Source: Allocoprococcus sp004560705 (lineage in GTDB: Bacteria; Bacillota; Clostridia; Lachnospirales; Lachnospiraceae). Taken from it: a DNA stretch of 64,000 nucleotides. Below are positions 51,738-60,995 of this stretch, piece by piece. The stretch lies in NCBI RefSeq assembly GCF_052065755.1, contig NZ_JBQHTK010000015.1, forward strand, positions 7,015 to 71,014. The letters are read 5' to 3'. The translations under genes and the position numbers were made by a program. Every line of letters begins with the position of its first letter. The stretch's first letter is position 1. The notes beneath the pieces were generated by a model. The model was given only the letters and a program-made list of their open reading frames with translations. It searched no databases and was not told the origin of the DNA.

Positions 51738-53318
51738 TTAAATATTCAGCAGATCACTATATTCCTTCAATGCACCATCTGTATCATGTGCCAGAACTCT
51801 CTTCGCCAGCACTTTACCAAGCTGTACGCCTTCCTGGTCGAAGCTGTTCACATTCCATACGAATCCCTGGAACATGATCTTATTTTCAAAGTGTGCCAGA
51901 AGTGCGCCCAACGCCTTCGGGTCAAGCTGATCACCGATGATAATGCTTGACGGACGGCCGCCTTCAAAGTTCTTATTACGGTTCTCATCTGCTTTTCCAC
52001 ATGCAAATGCAACGATCTGAGCCACTACGTTAGCGCAGAGCTTCTGCTGGCTTGTGCTGTCCTGGATCACAACATCTGTACCGATCTGGCTGTTCTTAAA
52101 TCCCACGAACTGAAGCGGTACAATATCAGTTCCCTGATGAAGGAGCTGATAGAAAGAATGCTGTCCGTTCGTTCCCGGTTCGCCGAAGATCACCGGACCG
52201 GTCGGATAGTTTACAGGTTCTCCAAAACGGTTTACGGATTTACCGTTGGATTCCATATCAAGCTGCTGCAGATGTGCCGGGAAACGGCTCAGTGCCTGAG
52301 AGTATGGAAGGACAGTTGTTGCCGGATATCCAAGAACATTACGCTCATAAACACCAATAAGTGCATCCAGCATTTCCGGATTCTTCAATACATCTTCATT
52401 CATAGAAAGCTTGTCTTCTTCTGCCGCGCCTTCCAGGAACTCTGCAAATACTTCCGGTCCAAATGCCAAAGATAATACAGCGCCACCAACTGCGGATGTA
52501 GAAGAAAAACGTCCGCCGATATAGTCATCCATAAAGAATGCTGCGAGGTAATCATCACTCTTTGCAAGCGGAGATGTTTCACTGGTAACAGCAATCATAT
52601 GCTTTGAAGCATCCAGTCCTGCATTTTTCAGAGCATCCTTCACAAAGGATTCATTTGTCAGAGTTTCAAGAGTTGTACCTGACTTAGAAACCAGTACGAA
52701 AATAGAATGTGCAACATCAATAGAATTCAGAACTGCTGCCGCGTCGTCCGGGTCTACGTTGCTGATGAATTTCGCTTCCATCTTGAACTTGCCGTTCTTC
52801 TTTGCCCAGTTCTCAAGTGCCAGATACATCGCACGCGGACCAAGGTCACTTCCGCCGATACCAATCTGTACAACCGTTGTAAATTTTTCTCCTGCTGCGT
52901 TCGTAATCTCTCCCGCATGTACTTTATTTGCAAAATCAGCAATCTTATCCTGCTGCTCTACATAAAATGCACGTTTGTCAACGCCGTCTGCCACTACCGG
53001 ATCACCCAACTGTCCGCGTGTCAACTGATGAAGCACAAGACGTTTTTCCCCTGTATTGATCACTTCACCATTATAAAGAGCTTTGAATTTCTCCGTAAGC
53101 TGTGCCTCCTTGGCCAGTTTAGCAAGAGCGTTTAATACATCATCATCTACCTGCTTCGCCGCATAATTATAAGTAAGCCCTGCAGCCATCGGTACACTAT
53201 AATTTCTTACACGTTCTGCACCATTTTCACCGCTCATCACTTCCGCCAGATTCACACGATCCACATTTTCCAATTCCTGATAGGAAGCAAGGGTATCTAA
53301 GTTCTTCCAGGTAACCAT
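51738..53318 (-). CDS. pgi: Glucose-6-phosphate isomerase
   Basis: A 526-residue enzyme. VVQIGIGGSDLGPRAMYLAL, then FVLVSKSGTTLETLTN, GGRFSSTSAVGG and GTNGQHSFYQLLHQGT are the phosphosugar-isomerase motifs. It interconverts glucose-6-phosphate and fructose-6-phosphate. AAGGAGG lies before the ATG. Confidence 0.96.
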   Translation of the reverse strand: MVTWKNLDTLASYQELENVDRVNLAEVMSGENGAERVRNYSVPMAAGLTYNYAAKQVDDDVLNALAKLAKEAQLTEKFKALYNGEVINTGEKRLVLHQLTRGQLGDPVVADGVDKRAFYVEQQDKIADFANKVHAGEITNAAGEKFTTVVQIGIGGSDLGPRAMYLALENWAKKNGKFKMEAKFISNVDPDDAAAVLNSIDVAHSIFVLVSKSGTTLETLTNESFVKDALKNAGLDASKHMIAVTSETSPLAKSDDYLAAFFMDDYIGGRFSSTSAVGGAVLSLAFGPEVFAEFLEGAAEEDKLSMNEDVLKNPEMLDALIGVYERNVLGYPATTVLPYSQALSRFPAHLQQLDMESNGKSVNRFGEPVNYPTGPVIFGEPGTNGQHSFYQLLHQGTDIVPLQFVGFKNSQIGTDVVIQDSTSQQKLCANVVAQIVAFACGKADENRNKNFEGGRPSSIIIGDQLDPKALGALLAHFENKIMFQGFVWNVNSFDQEGVQLGKVLAKRVLAHDTDGALKEYSDLLNI

Positions 53319-53455
53319 AATAGTTTCCTCCTTAATAAAGATATTGACTTATAAATTCTCATGAACTCTTATAATTATACTATTAATAGGCTCTGAATTC
53401 AAGACTGCGGGCCGCAAGTTTCTTAACAGGTACAAGATGCATATATTATTCCCCC

Positions 53456-53729
53456 TTATACTGTCTTCTTTAACGAAATCAATAATAAAACAATTCCCAC
53501 TCCGGTCAAAATATGCCCAATTCCAGCAATCCCTGAAATGGAGGCGCTAAGCGCAGATGAAAGTGACAAACCGAGTACCTGTGTCACACCGCGCACCAAC
53601 ATCATGACCGCTGTGAGCGGAACTCCGATATTATAAATCCACATAAATACCCGGAAACTTTTCACTTTCTGCAGCTCCTGCCATAGCAGCAATCGCGTAT
53701 CCCAGTGAAAAAGTCAAATATTTTTTCAA
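53456..53729 (-). pseudogene. DUF2871 membrane protein with internal deletion
   Basis: From a TTG at 53729 the reading LKKYLTFSLGYAIAAMAG is the DUF2871 start. The following codons jump by frame into SFRVFMWIYNIGVPLTAVMM, then GVTQVLGLSLSSALSASISG and IAGIGHILTGVGIVL, the family's third and fourth helices. About 50 residues and one reading frame are lost at the junction near 53670. Confidence 0.65.
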
Positions 53730-54148
53730 TAATTCTCGCTTCCTTTCATCGCTTTGTAACCAATCAGAACAACCCAGACATAGGCGCATGTCTTCGGAAT
53801 CATCAGCATCCCTACAGGCGGCACTGTATCCGCAAACAGCACAACCGGAATATAACAAGCGAAACTAAAGATCACAGCAAGATACAAAAACCGGAACGCT
53901 TCATCCTTCGTCTTCTCTGCACTTTGACAGAACAAAATCACAATTAATATACCAAGAATGGTAAACGGAATATTCCGGTAAATCCCCCAGGACAGTGGTG
54001 CCTCGGCACTGGTCCATTCATTTTGCGGCATGAGACACAACACAATTCTGCCGAGCGCTGTCGTATAATTTTCCAGCCCCGTCGTGCAAAGTGCAATCGC
54101 TCTCGGTACGAGGTGAAACGCATCGCCACACCCCAGAATGACCGCCAT
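53726..54148 (-). pseudogene. Multi-helix membrane protein, 5' truncated
   Basis: A 140-residue reading that starts mid-protein (GCGDAFHLVPRAIALCTTGL, then ENYTTALGRIVLC) without a ribosome binding site. It continues through three helices (FTILGILIVILF, YLAVIFSFACYIPVVLF, KTCAYVWVVLIGY). The pattern is of an uncharacterised seven-helix family usually longer. Its stop overlaps the DUF2871 start (TTGA). Confidence 0.5.
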
Positions 54149-54163
54149 CTGGCGGGAATTATG

Positions 54164-54562
54164 TTACCGGTAAAGAACTCTGCTTATGATCTCAACAAGT
54201 GTGTCACAGTTTCCGTTTCCTTGTATAAGAAAAAGCAATATATTGTCGAGCACAAATCCAACAAACGTCTCCTCAGTAAATGACTCCGAAAATGCGCCTT
54301 TGGCAACTGCCTGATCTGCGTGCAGTACATTCAAAAGTCCCGCATTCATATGCGTGAAATAACGCTGCATAGTGCGTTTTGCTTTCCCTTTTTCCGAATT
54401 CGCAAGGCTGATTGAATGGGTGGCAAAAAAATCCGGGTATTCCCCGACTCCCTTCTGTACGCATTCAAACAAATACCTAACATATCCGGAAAACGAAAAA
54501 TCGCTTCCTTCGATATGATGCTCGTATTCATTCCACTTACCTCCAACATGAACAATGTTCAT
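54164..54562 (-). pseudogene. TetR-type regulator lacking its DNA-binding domain
   Basis: A 132-residue all-helical reading (RTMQRYFTHMNAGLLNVLHA, then FTEETFVGFVLDNILLFLI) resembling the ligand-binding half of TetR proteins. The first 50 to 60 residues with the helix-turn-helix are missing and no good ribosome binding site precedes the ATG. It is directly upstream of two other broken genes in the same direction, so the whole small operon is decayed. Family call is tentative. Confidence 0.4.
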
Positions 54563-54616
54563 AATGCCACTATTTTGCTTCCATGTCTATAAACGCGGGC
54601 TCGATTCACAACAAAT

Positions 54617-55174
54617 TTACTTACAAAGTAACTGCGAATGAAATTTCAAGTACATCATGATTGCAAATACTTCCAGCCCGATCATCAGAACAATCATCGC
54701 ATTGCCTACCGCATCCGGAATATTCGATATAAACAGGAGAACCAGAATGCAAACGTCCACCACTGCAGTACACACTTTTCCGTACCACTGTGCACCATTT
54801 AACGTTTTTTTCACCTTCAGCAAATAAATCCCCATGACCGCCATATAGATTTCTTTGACCAAAAACACAATAAAAAACACTTTCATCCATGGATGTCTGA
54901 GCGCAACCGCAAGGGCAAGTGTTCCCTGAACCAATTTGTCCGCCACTGGATCCAAAATTTTTCCAAAATTTGTAATCATGTTAAATCTTCTCGCGATAAA
55001 GCCATCCAGAGCATCTGACAAAAAGATCAGTCCCAGAATCACAAACGTTATAGTAAATTCTTCCCTTGTTTTAGCCCGGTAATAGCATATCAAAAACACC
55101 GGCAGCATCAGTATACGAAAATATCCGAGCATATTTGGTATTGAAAATAGTTCTTTTTTCCTTTCTTTCATCAT
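54617..55174 (-). CDS. pgsA: CDP-alcohol phosphatidyltransferase (phosphatidylglycerophosphate synthase-like)
   Basis: A 185-residue membrane enzyme. The family motif D-G-x2-A-R-x8-G-x3-D-x3-D is seen as DALDGFIARRFNMITNFGKI then LDPVADKL. It probably makes phosphatidylglycerophosphate. Several helices follow. AGGAGG lies just before two successive ATGs. Another pgsA may exist elsewhere, so this could be a paralogue. Confidence 0.85.
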   Translation of the reverse strand: MMKERKKELFSIPNMLGYFRILMLPVFLICYYRAKTREEFTITFVILGLIFLSDALDGFIARRFNMITNFGKILDPVADKLVQGTLALAVALRHPWMKVFFIVFLVKEIYMAVMGIYLLKVKKTLNGAQWYGKVCTAVVDVCILVLLFISNIPDAVGNAMIVLMIGLEVFAIMMYLKFHSQLLCK

Positions 55175-55190
55175 CGTATCCTCCTAGTGA

Positions 55191-55355
55191 CTAGTACACC
55201 GAAAAATAAGTTTCTGATACATTGACGCAGGATGATTGTTTCATATGCAAGGCGGAAGAATGAGGCGTAGCGGTGGCTACGTCGATTGACGACAACGCTG
55301 CAGATGAAAAATCAGACAAGTCAAGGTGTCAGTTACTTATTATTCGGTGTACTAG
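55191..55355. mobile_element. 165-bp MITE-like element
   Basis: Terminal inverted repeats CTAGTACACCGAAAAATAAG (55191-55210) and CTTATTATTCGGTGTACTAG (55336-55355) differ at two or three places. The interior has no gene; it holds TAGCGGTGGCTACGTCGATT and GACGACAACGCTGCAGATGA, of the kind I associate with dispersed repeats in Lachnospiraceae. The size, ends and lack of coding fit a non-autonomous transposable element. Confidence 0.75.
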
Positions 55356-55548
55356 GGGGACGGGTTCCCTGGTCACTCTAATTTTGTATCTATAATGTTG
55401 TTAAAAACATTATAGATGTTTTGTGTGTTTAGAAATATGTTCATGTTATGAGCTAATGAGTTTCACTTATATTATAGCATTTAGGCGAAAAAAGTAAATA
55501 TGAAGGAAAGTCCAGGTCAGGGTTGTTTCACGAAGTATTTTGAAACTA
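55356..55548. other. Non-coding stretch with a hairpin
   Basis: Contains a perfect stem CTATAATGTT / AACATTATAG at 55390-55415 and a GGGACGGGTTCCCTGGTCAC segment just after the MITE. No gene seen. Confidence 0.5.
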
Positions 55549-56847
55549 CTAAGACCTCCACATTTTTTGGCAAGAAACACTTTTCCCTCTTATATATTTT
55601 TCCTTAATTTCTCTGTCATCCGCTAAATAAATCAGCCGTTCCAGCCTTTTTCCCACATCTAGTTTCTGCGGATGCTCCAGGCGGCTGTCATCCAGGACAA
55701 CCGCATCAAATTCATATCCCGGTTCAAAACTTCCTACTCTTCCAAAGAATGCTCCGCCTCCTTTTGTGGCCATATAGAATACTTCATCAATTGTGAGTGG
55801 TTTTAAGGAAGAATCCAGCATTCTCCATCTGAGCTTGGAGACCTGAATTGCCTGTGTCATGGCATAAAAAATATTTTCTGATGAACCGGCAGCCACGTCA
55901 CTCCCCAGCCCAACATGAATTCCTTCCTCCAGGAAACGACGCACAGGTGCTGCTCCCGATGCCAGATTTGCGTTAGATTCCGGACAATGAGCGACAAAAA
56001 CGCCCCGCTCTTTTATCATTTTTATTTCTTTCTCATTACTATAAACACAATGCGCCATTATTGTAGGACATTCTCCACCAAACAAATCAAATCTGGCATA
56101 TGCATCTGCATATACTTCTGCCCAGGGACATAATTCTTTCACCCATTCTCCTTCACTTGGATTTTCCGAAAGATGAGACTGTACTGGAAGCCTATAAAGC
56201 TTTTGTATCTTATTCAATTCATTCATAAGCTCATCTGTACAGCTTGGAGTAAAGCGTGGCGTAAGAATCGGAAGTGTATTTTGATATTTCCGATTCTCCA
56301 CTTGCATCAGCCATTTTACAGTTTCTTCCGCCGATACCCTGTAAGACTCCTCACTCAGATAATCCGGTGCATTCCTATCCATATTTACTTTACCCACCAT
56401 AGTTACTAATCCACTTTCTTCCAACCGATCCATCAAAAGCATCGTTGCATCACGATGAACCGTCGCAAACACACACGCCCTTGTCGTTGCACTCTTTTTA
56501 AGATTATCGGTAAAAATTCTGTAAGCTTTATCTGCATATTCTAAGTCCTTAAATTTGGCTTCTTCCGGGAACGTATTTGTTTCCAGCCAATCCAAAAGTT
56601 CCAGGTCCATTCCAAGGCCACGGAATGAATACTGGGGTGCATGGATATGCAGATCCGTCAGCCCTGGAATAATGATGTGATCTCCATAGTCAATAACCGG
56701 CAGATTCTCATATGCATCCGGGATTTCTTTGAATACACCTTCGCTTCTACCTTCCACACAAATTACATATTGATTTTCTGCCACTTCAATATTATCACTC
56801 TTCCGGCTGTAGCAAATATTCCCTTTAAGAATAAAATCGGTTCCCAT
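55549..56847 (-). CDS. guaD: Guanine deaminase
   Basis: A 432-residue amidohydrolase. DLHIHAPQYSFRGLGMDLEL holds the zinc ligands His67 and His69 and the guanine-deaminase-specific H-A-P-Q; then LPVQSHLSENPSEGEWVKEL, TIMAHCVYSNEKE and HVGLGSDVAAGSS supply further ligands. It converts guanine to xanthine and ammonia. ATG 56847 has AGGAG 7 nt upstream. It is controlled by a guanine-type riboswitch in its leader. Confidence 0.93.
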   Translation of the reverse strand: MGTDFILKGNICYSRKSDNIEVAENQYVICVEGRSEGVFKEIPDAYENLPVIDYGDHIIIPGLTDLHIHAPQYSFRGLGMDLELLDWLETNTFPEEAKFKDLEYADKAYRIFTDNLKKSATTRACVFATVHRDATMLLMDRLEESGLVTMVGKVNMDRNAPDYLSEESYRVSAEETVKWLMQVENRKYQNTLPILTPRFTPSCTDELMNELNKIQKLYRLPVQSHLSENPSEGEWVKELCPWAEVYADAYARFDLFGGECPTIMAHCVYSNEKEIKMIKERGVFVAHCPESNANLASGAAPVRRFLEEGIHVGLGSDVAAGSSENIFYAMTQAIQVSKLRWRMLDSSLKPLTIDEVFYMATKGGGAFFGRVGSFEPGYEFDAVVLDDSRLEHPQKLDVGKRLERLIYLADDREIKEKYIRGKSVSCQKMWRS

Positions 56848-56876
56848 TTTATTTCTCCTCTCTCTGAACGTAGAAA

Positions 56877-56908
56877 TTCCCACTGCTTTGATATAAAAGC
56901 AGTGGGAA
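56877..56908 (-). terminator. Expression-platform hairpin next to the riboswitch
   Basis: A 13-bp perfect stem TTCCCACTGCTTT / AAAGCAGTGGGAA starts at the base right after the aptamer's P1. It is followed by TTTCTACG, a weak T-tract, and ends 30 nt before the guaD ATG. It may stop transcription or hide the leader. Confidence 0.65.
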
Positions 56909-56970
56909 CTTATAGTCAACTATTATGGTAGTTTGTAGAAACGTTCAACCAATCTTGAACATATATAAGT
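56909..56970 (-). promoter_or_regulatory. Purine riboswitch aptamer, guanine type, compact
   Basis: On the minus strand, P1 pairs ACTTATA with TATAAGT. P2 is GTTCAA-GATTGG-TTGAAC and P3 AACTA-CCATAA-TAGTT, and the two loops can kiss by GG with CC. The J2/3 strand has the conserved GTTTCTAC and J3/1 has GACT, whose C is the guanine-specifying base (U in adenine types). P2 and its loop are one unit shorter than in the Bacillus xpt aptamer, and J1/2 reads TAT. It lies directly before guanine deaminase. Confidence 0.82.
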
Positions 56971-56981
56971 TTTTTGTTTTT

Positions 56982-57010
56982 ATTTTACCATTTTTTCTTT
57001 ATCATTTCAA
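56982..57010 (-). promoter_or_regulatory. Promoter of the guaD transcript
   Basis: On the minus strand TTGAAA (57005-57010), 17 bp, TAAAAT (56982-56987), placed 12 bp before the riboswitch P1. Confidence 0.75.
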
Positions 57011-57080
57011 TAGGGGACAAACCGTCCAATTTATTATATAATATACAAACAACACTAATTATATTAACGGCGGTATACAT

Positions 57081-58319
57081 ATGAGAAAAACAAAGATTAC
57101 AAACAAATTAAAACTGATTCTGTTTTGCGCCATCCTTGGTTCAGTCTCAGGTGCAGTTCTATGGCTCTTTCTGAGATTAGTTCACTTCGGAACGGAGTTT
57201 TTATGGAGCAAACTTCCGTCTGCTGTGGGAAGCCCTATCTGGTATCCTATTGTAGCCTGTACTGTGGGCGGTGCCATCATCGGCATATTTCGGAAATGCT
57301 TCGGTGACTATCCGCAATCGATGGTAACTGTCATCGGTACAGTAAAGAAAACCGGCACCTATCCTTATCGCAAAATTATAATCCTTCTGATTGCCGCAGC
57401 TCTTCCGCTTATTTTCGGAAGCAGTGTTGGTCCGGAAGCCGGAATGGTAGGTGTAATGGTAGCTCTGGGATGCTGGGTAAATGAAAATGTTAAATTTGCG
57501 AAAGACAATACGGATTTTTACTCCAAAGTCAGCGTGGCGGTTTCACTGTCTGCCCTCTTTTATTCCCCACTTTTCGGCTTCTTCTCCGCTGTAGAAAATG
57601 AGGATGTCTCCCAGACGGAAGAGAAAGAAAATATAGACTCTAATTCAAAGCTTCTGGTTTATGGGGTTTCCATTGCCTCTTCGCTTGGGATTCTGACCTT
57701 ACTCAACCAGCTTTTCGGCAAAGTTTCCGAAGGTTTTCCTAGTTTTGAAAATGCCCAGCCCGACAAATGGGACATAGCAATGCTGCTCGTATATCTGATT
57801 TGCGGAATATTGCTTGGCCTTTTCTTCGAGAAATCAGAAATGTGGTTCGAAAAACTTGCCGAAAAAACTCCTCCGATCTTAAGTGAGCTTCTGGCCGGAC
57901 TGGTTCTTGGCTGCGTAGTTGCTTATCTTCCGGTTATTCAATTTTCCGGGGAAAGTCAGATGGCAGTGCTTATGAACGATTACGCCAAATATGCACCTTT
58001 AGCAATGATTGGAATTGCTTTTTTGAAAATATTGATAACAAATATGTGCATCCAGATGGGCCTCAAAGGAGGGCATTTCTTTCCGGTGATTTTCTCGGCT
58101 GTCTGCCTGGGATACGGGATCTCCCTTTTTGTATTTCCACTAAGTGCTGCCCACGCAACCTTTGCAGCTGCAATAACCACGGCAGCCACTCTAAGCGTAT
58201 CCATGAGAAAGCCTCTGGCAGTTACATGCCTTCTGTTTCTTTGCTTTCCCGTCAAGATGGGATTATGGATATTCCTTGCCGCTGTTCTGGCAGGCCAGAT
58301 GACAAAAAATAAATTATAG
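57081..58319 (+). CDS. ClC-family chloride channel/transporter-like protein
   Basis: A 412-residue polytopic protein. The helix start GSSVGPEAGMVGVMVALGCW matches the G-x-x-G-P-E anion-path segment of ClC proteins; MGLKGGHFFPVIFSAVCLGY matches the G-x-F-x-P segment. There are about 10 helices, no CBS domains. GGCGG precedes the ATG weakly. Divergent from guaD. It may carry chloride, fluoride or another anion. Confidence 0.82.
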   Translation: MRKTKITNKLKLILFCAILGSVSGAVLWLFLRLVHFGTEFLWSKLPSAVGSPIWYPIVACTVGGAIIGIFRKCFGDYPQSMVTVIGTVKKTGTYPYRKIIILLIAAALPLIFGSSVGPEAGMVGVMVALGCWVNENVKFAKDNTDFYSKVSVAVSLSALFYSPLFGFFSAVENEDVSQTEEKENIDSNSKLLVYGVSIASSLGILTLLNQLFGKVSEGFPSFENAQPDKWDIAMLLVYLICGILLGLFFEKSEMWFEKLAEKTPPILSELLAGLVLGCVVAYLPVIQFSGESQMAVLMNDYAKYAPLAMIGIAFLKILITNMCIQMGLKGGHFFPVIFSAVCLGYGISLFVFPLSAAHATFAAAITTAATLSVSMRKPLAVTCLLFLCFPVKMGLWIFLAAVLAGQMTKNKL

Positions 58320-58326
58320 CTTCTAA

Positions 58327-58353
58327 CGGGGTGCTCGCTTGATTGGCACCCCG
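58327..58353. terminator. Hairpin after the ClC gene
   Basis: CGGGGTGC pairs with GCACCCCG; no T-tract follows on plus. Likely an end-stabilising stem or weak terminator between convergent genes. Confidence 0.4.
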
Positions 58354-58382
58354 CATCAACACACATACAGCTGCAATCTCTG

Positions 58383-59993
58383 CTAAAGAGTATTTCTTCT
58401 CATCTGATAAAGCTTCATAGCCAGTTCAACCTCTGTATGTAAAGTAACATCTTTCAAATCCATATCCAGTATTTCGCAAATTTTCTGAAATCTATACTTT
58501 GCGGAATTGTAATGAATAAACAATTTCTGTGATGCTTCTTTGATATTCCATCCACATTCTATAATCATGTCGAGAGTTTTCAGCAAATCCGCATGGTTTT
58601 TTGTATCATACAATTCCAGGGGCTCCATATATTTCTTGCAGAACACAACCGTTTCACTCTGATCAGAAATCGAAAAAAGCAACCTGTAAATCCCCATTTC
58701 ATCATAAAACATGATGCAATCAAATTTTTCCATTTGATAGCCTAATTCCACTACCCGCTTCGCTTGCTCATAGCTTTTGTGAATATTAATGATTCTGTCA
58801 ACATATTCCCCGACCGCCATTGTAATCGTGAACGGCACCACATTTGAAAGATACTTCTGTATCTGATGAAATGCTTCTTTCAATTTTCCTTTAACAGACG
58901 AAATATAATCATCAGAAATTAAAAATGCAACCGTATCACTCTGCTTATAATATTTTGAATTAGGAAAAAACTGCTGCATATATTGAATGGACGCACGAAA
59001 TATACAGTCTGTATAATTCTGTAATTTTGAATTCTCCTCCGGATCCAATTTCGTCAAATAATTCTTTTTGATATTATTGATGTCTACAAGAACCGCAAAA
59101 CCTCCTTCTTTAAAATCCCATCCATACAGCTGAGCTCTTGTCCGAATTTCTTCTATCGTTTTAACATTATTGAAAAAAAGATCCTCCACAAACGAAGTTT
59201 TGTATTTTTCTTCAATCATTGTATTGCTGATTCTCATCTGCATCCTCAGAATGATAACAATGCTTGCATATTCGATAGCAGTTTTATAGATATTTATTTC
59301 CCAATCATTTTTCCCTGCCATTTTATTTCTTTCTGTGAGATCTACAAGATACCCATATTGTCTTTTTTTATCTTCCACAACAAAATATTCATATTCATCT
59401 GCATAATCCGAAATATTCTCACAATAATCTTCATACTTTTCATTTTCATCGGAAAAATAGTTTTTTTCAAACACCTTATCTATAAATAGCACAGGAGATT
59501 TAATCAAATCACTCAATGTATATAGAATCTCAGGTATACTGCTTCCTTTAATTGCCAATTCTATAAAACTTTTATGAATATGGCTGGATTCCTCCAATTC
59601 TGACGCCTGCACAGATATAATATTAGAAAGTACCGGGTTGATAATATCACAAAAGGCAAATTCTCCCGGACACGATATAAGCGGAAAATGTTCCTTATTA
59701 GCCAGTCCTATTGCTTCCTCCGGAATTTCTTTCAGATAACGATCTAATTTCACAACTAATGCACTGATTCCCTTATGAATTACTTCCTTTGTAAATTCAA
59801 TAAATGTTTCCTCTTTATCACTTACCGCATATGCTGTAGTGATCACAACTTCATTTCCCCGAAGCCAGTTCAATCCGTCCGGAGTATCTATAACAGTAAC
59901 TGATGATATTTTTCTGTCTAATCCTGATTCTCCTGCAATCACTTTCAAATTATTCTTCAATGAGGGAACCTGCAGCAACTCATATACTGTCAT
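58383..59993 (-). CDS. PucR family transcriptional regulator
   Basis: A 536-residue protein. The N-terminal PucR domain starts MTVYELLQVPSLKNNLKVIA and includes VTVIDTPDGLNWLRGNEVVI. A GGDEF-like middle follows (about 270 to 420), then the C-terminal HTH_30 (ECGWNIKEASQKLFIHYNSA, then KYRFQKICEIL). The family governs purine catabolism and some amino acid pathways. ATG 59993 has AAAGGAG upstream. It is divergent from the DUF5058 operon, which it likely controls. Confidence 0.9.
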   Translation of the reverse strand: MTVYELLQVPSLKNNLKVIAGESGLDRKISSVTVIDTPDGLNWLRGNEVVITTAYAVSDKEETFIEFTKEVIHKGISALVVKLDRYLKEIPEEAIGLANKEHFPLISCPGEFAFCDIINPVLSNIISVQASELEESSHIHKSFIELAIKGSSIPEILYTLSDLIKSPVLFIDKVFEKNYFSDENEKYEDYCENISDYADEYEYFVVEDKKRQYGYLVDLTERNKMAGKNDWEINIYKTAIEYASIVIILRMQMRISNTMIEEKYKTSFVEDLFFNNVKTIEEIRTRAQLYGWDFKEGGFAVLVDINNIKKNYLTKLDPEENSKLQNYTDCIFRASIQYMQQFFPNSKYYKQSDTVAFLISDDYISSVKGKLKEAFHQIQKYLSNVVPFTITMAVGEYVDRIINIHKSYEQAKRVVELGYQMEKFDCIMFYDEMGIYRLLFSISDQSETVVFCKKYMEPLELYDTKNHADLLKTLDMIIECGWNIKEASQKLFIHYNSAKYRFQKICEILDMDLKDVTLHTEVELAMKLYQMRRNTL

Positions 59994-60197
59994 CCTATTC
60001 TCCTTTCTTCTGAAGTCTAAGGTTTTCTGGTATCTAACATTGATAGTATAATATTTTATTACAAAAACGTCTTTGTATCTTATGTATAAATAAGCATATA
60101 TTATTTTGTATGTCAAACACAATTTTTGTTATTTCAATTCTGTTTTTTATTTCTTTTTTTGTACTTCAAACACATGTTTTTTTCATTTACAGAATGC

Positions 60198-60227
60198 TAT
60201 ACTTCTTAACATAACAAGTGTTAACAC
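60198..60227 (+). promoter_or_regulatory. Promoter and palindrome of the DUF5058 operon
   Basis: An extended -10 (TGC-TATACT at 60198-60203) is followed 15 bp later by the 10-bp palindrome GTGTTAACAC (60218-60227). The palindrome could be a PucR binding site. Confidence 0.45.
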
Positions 60228-60260
60228 GAAAACAATCAAATGATTATAAGGAGTGAGATT

Positions 60261-60971
60261 ATGGATTATGTAAAAATTTCAAATTCAGGCGTTCTTTGGC
60301 TGTTGTGTGGTGTTACGGTAATCATTTCTTTTGTTCAGGCACTTTTATATATGCGCATGGCAAAAAAAACTGCAGTAAAAGCAAATATTTCTAACGAAAT
60401 TCCCAAAACCGCTTTTCGTGTCGGATTAATATCCGCTATCGGACCGGCTCTTGGTGTTTTCATTGTTATGGTCGGTTTAATGTCTTCGATCGGAGGTCCA
60501 CTGGCATGGCTTAGGCTCTCCATCATCGGCGCAGCTCCCACTGAACTAACAGCAGCAACGCTCGGTGCGGAAGCTTGCGGTGTGGAGCTTGGCGGCGCAG
60601 GATTTACGTTAACTGTAATGGCTGTCAGTTGGTTTACAATGACATTAAATGGTGCCGGATGGCTCGTATCTACAGGCGTGATCACACCTGCTCTCGAAAA
60701 AGTCCGAAACAAAATAAGCGGCGGTGACGGAAAATGGCTGATTATTCTAAGTGGTGCCTGTTCTCTTGGTATCTTCGGTTATTTAAATGTAAATGAAATT
60801 TCCAAAGGATTTGGAAATACAGCTGCCGTATTAGGCGGAATTTTCAGTATGATGTTCCTTTCAAAATTTGTAGTACCAAAATTTCCAAAACTGCGTGAAT
60901 ATACTTTAGGTATTACCATGATAATCGGAATGGCCTGTGCAATTATTTTTGATTTGGCTGTCGGTTTATAG
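60261..60971 (+). CDS. DUF5058 family membrane protein
   Basis: A 236-residue protein with six or seven helices, many Gly/Ala. Includes VGLISAIGPALGVFIVMVGL and SIGGPLAWLRLSIIGAAPTE. It matches DUF5058, a family without assigned function. ATG 60261 has AAGGAG upstream. It is followed 24 bp later by a second membrane protein, and the two likely form one transporter. Confidence 0.8.
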   Translation: MDYVKISNSGVLWLLCGVTVIISFVQALLYMRMAKKTAVKANISNEIPKTAFRVGLISAIGPALGVFIVMVGLMSSIGGPLAWLRLSIIGAAPTELTAATLGAEACGVELGGAGFTLTVMAVSWFTMTLNGAGWLVSTGVITPALEKVRNKISGGDGKWLIILSGACSLGIFGYLNVNEISKGFGNTAAVLGGIFSMMFLSKFVVPKFPKLREYTLGITMIIGMACAIIFDLAVGL

Positions 60972-60995
60972 TGAGTTTACAGGAGGTAATAGAAT

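Noticed and set aside
56877..56970. T-box or tRNA-like leader before guaD
   Set aside because: The folds and the GTTTCTAC joining strand match the purine riboswitch, and no T-box sequence is present.
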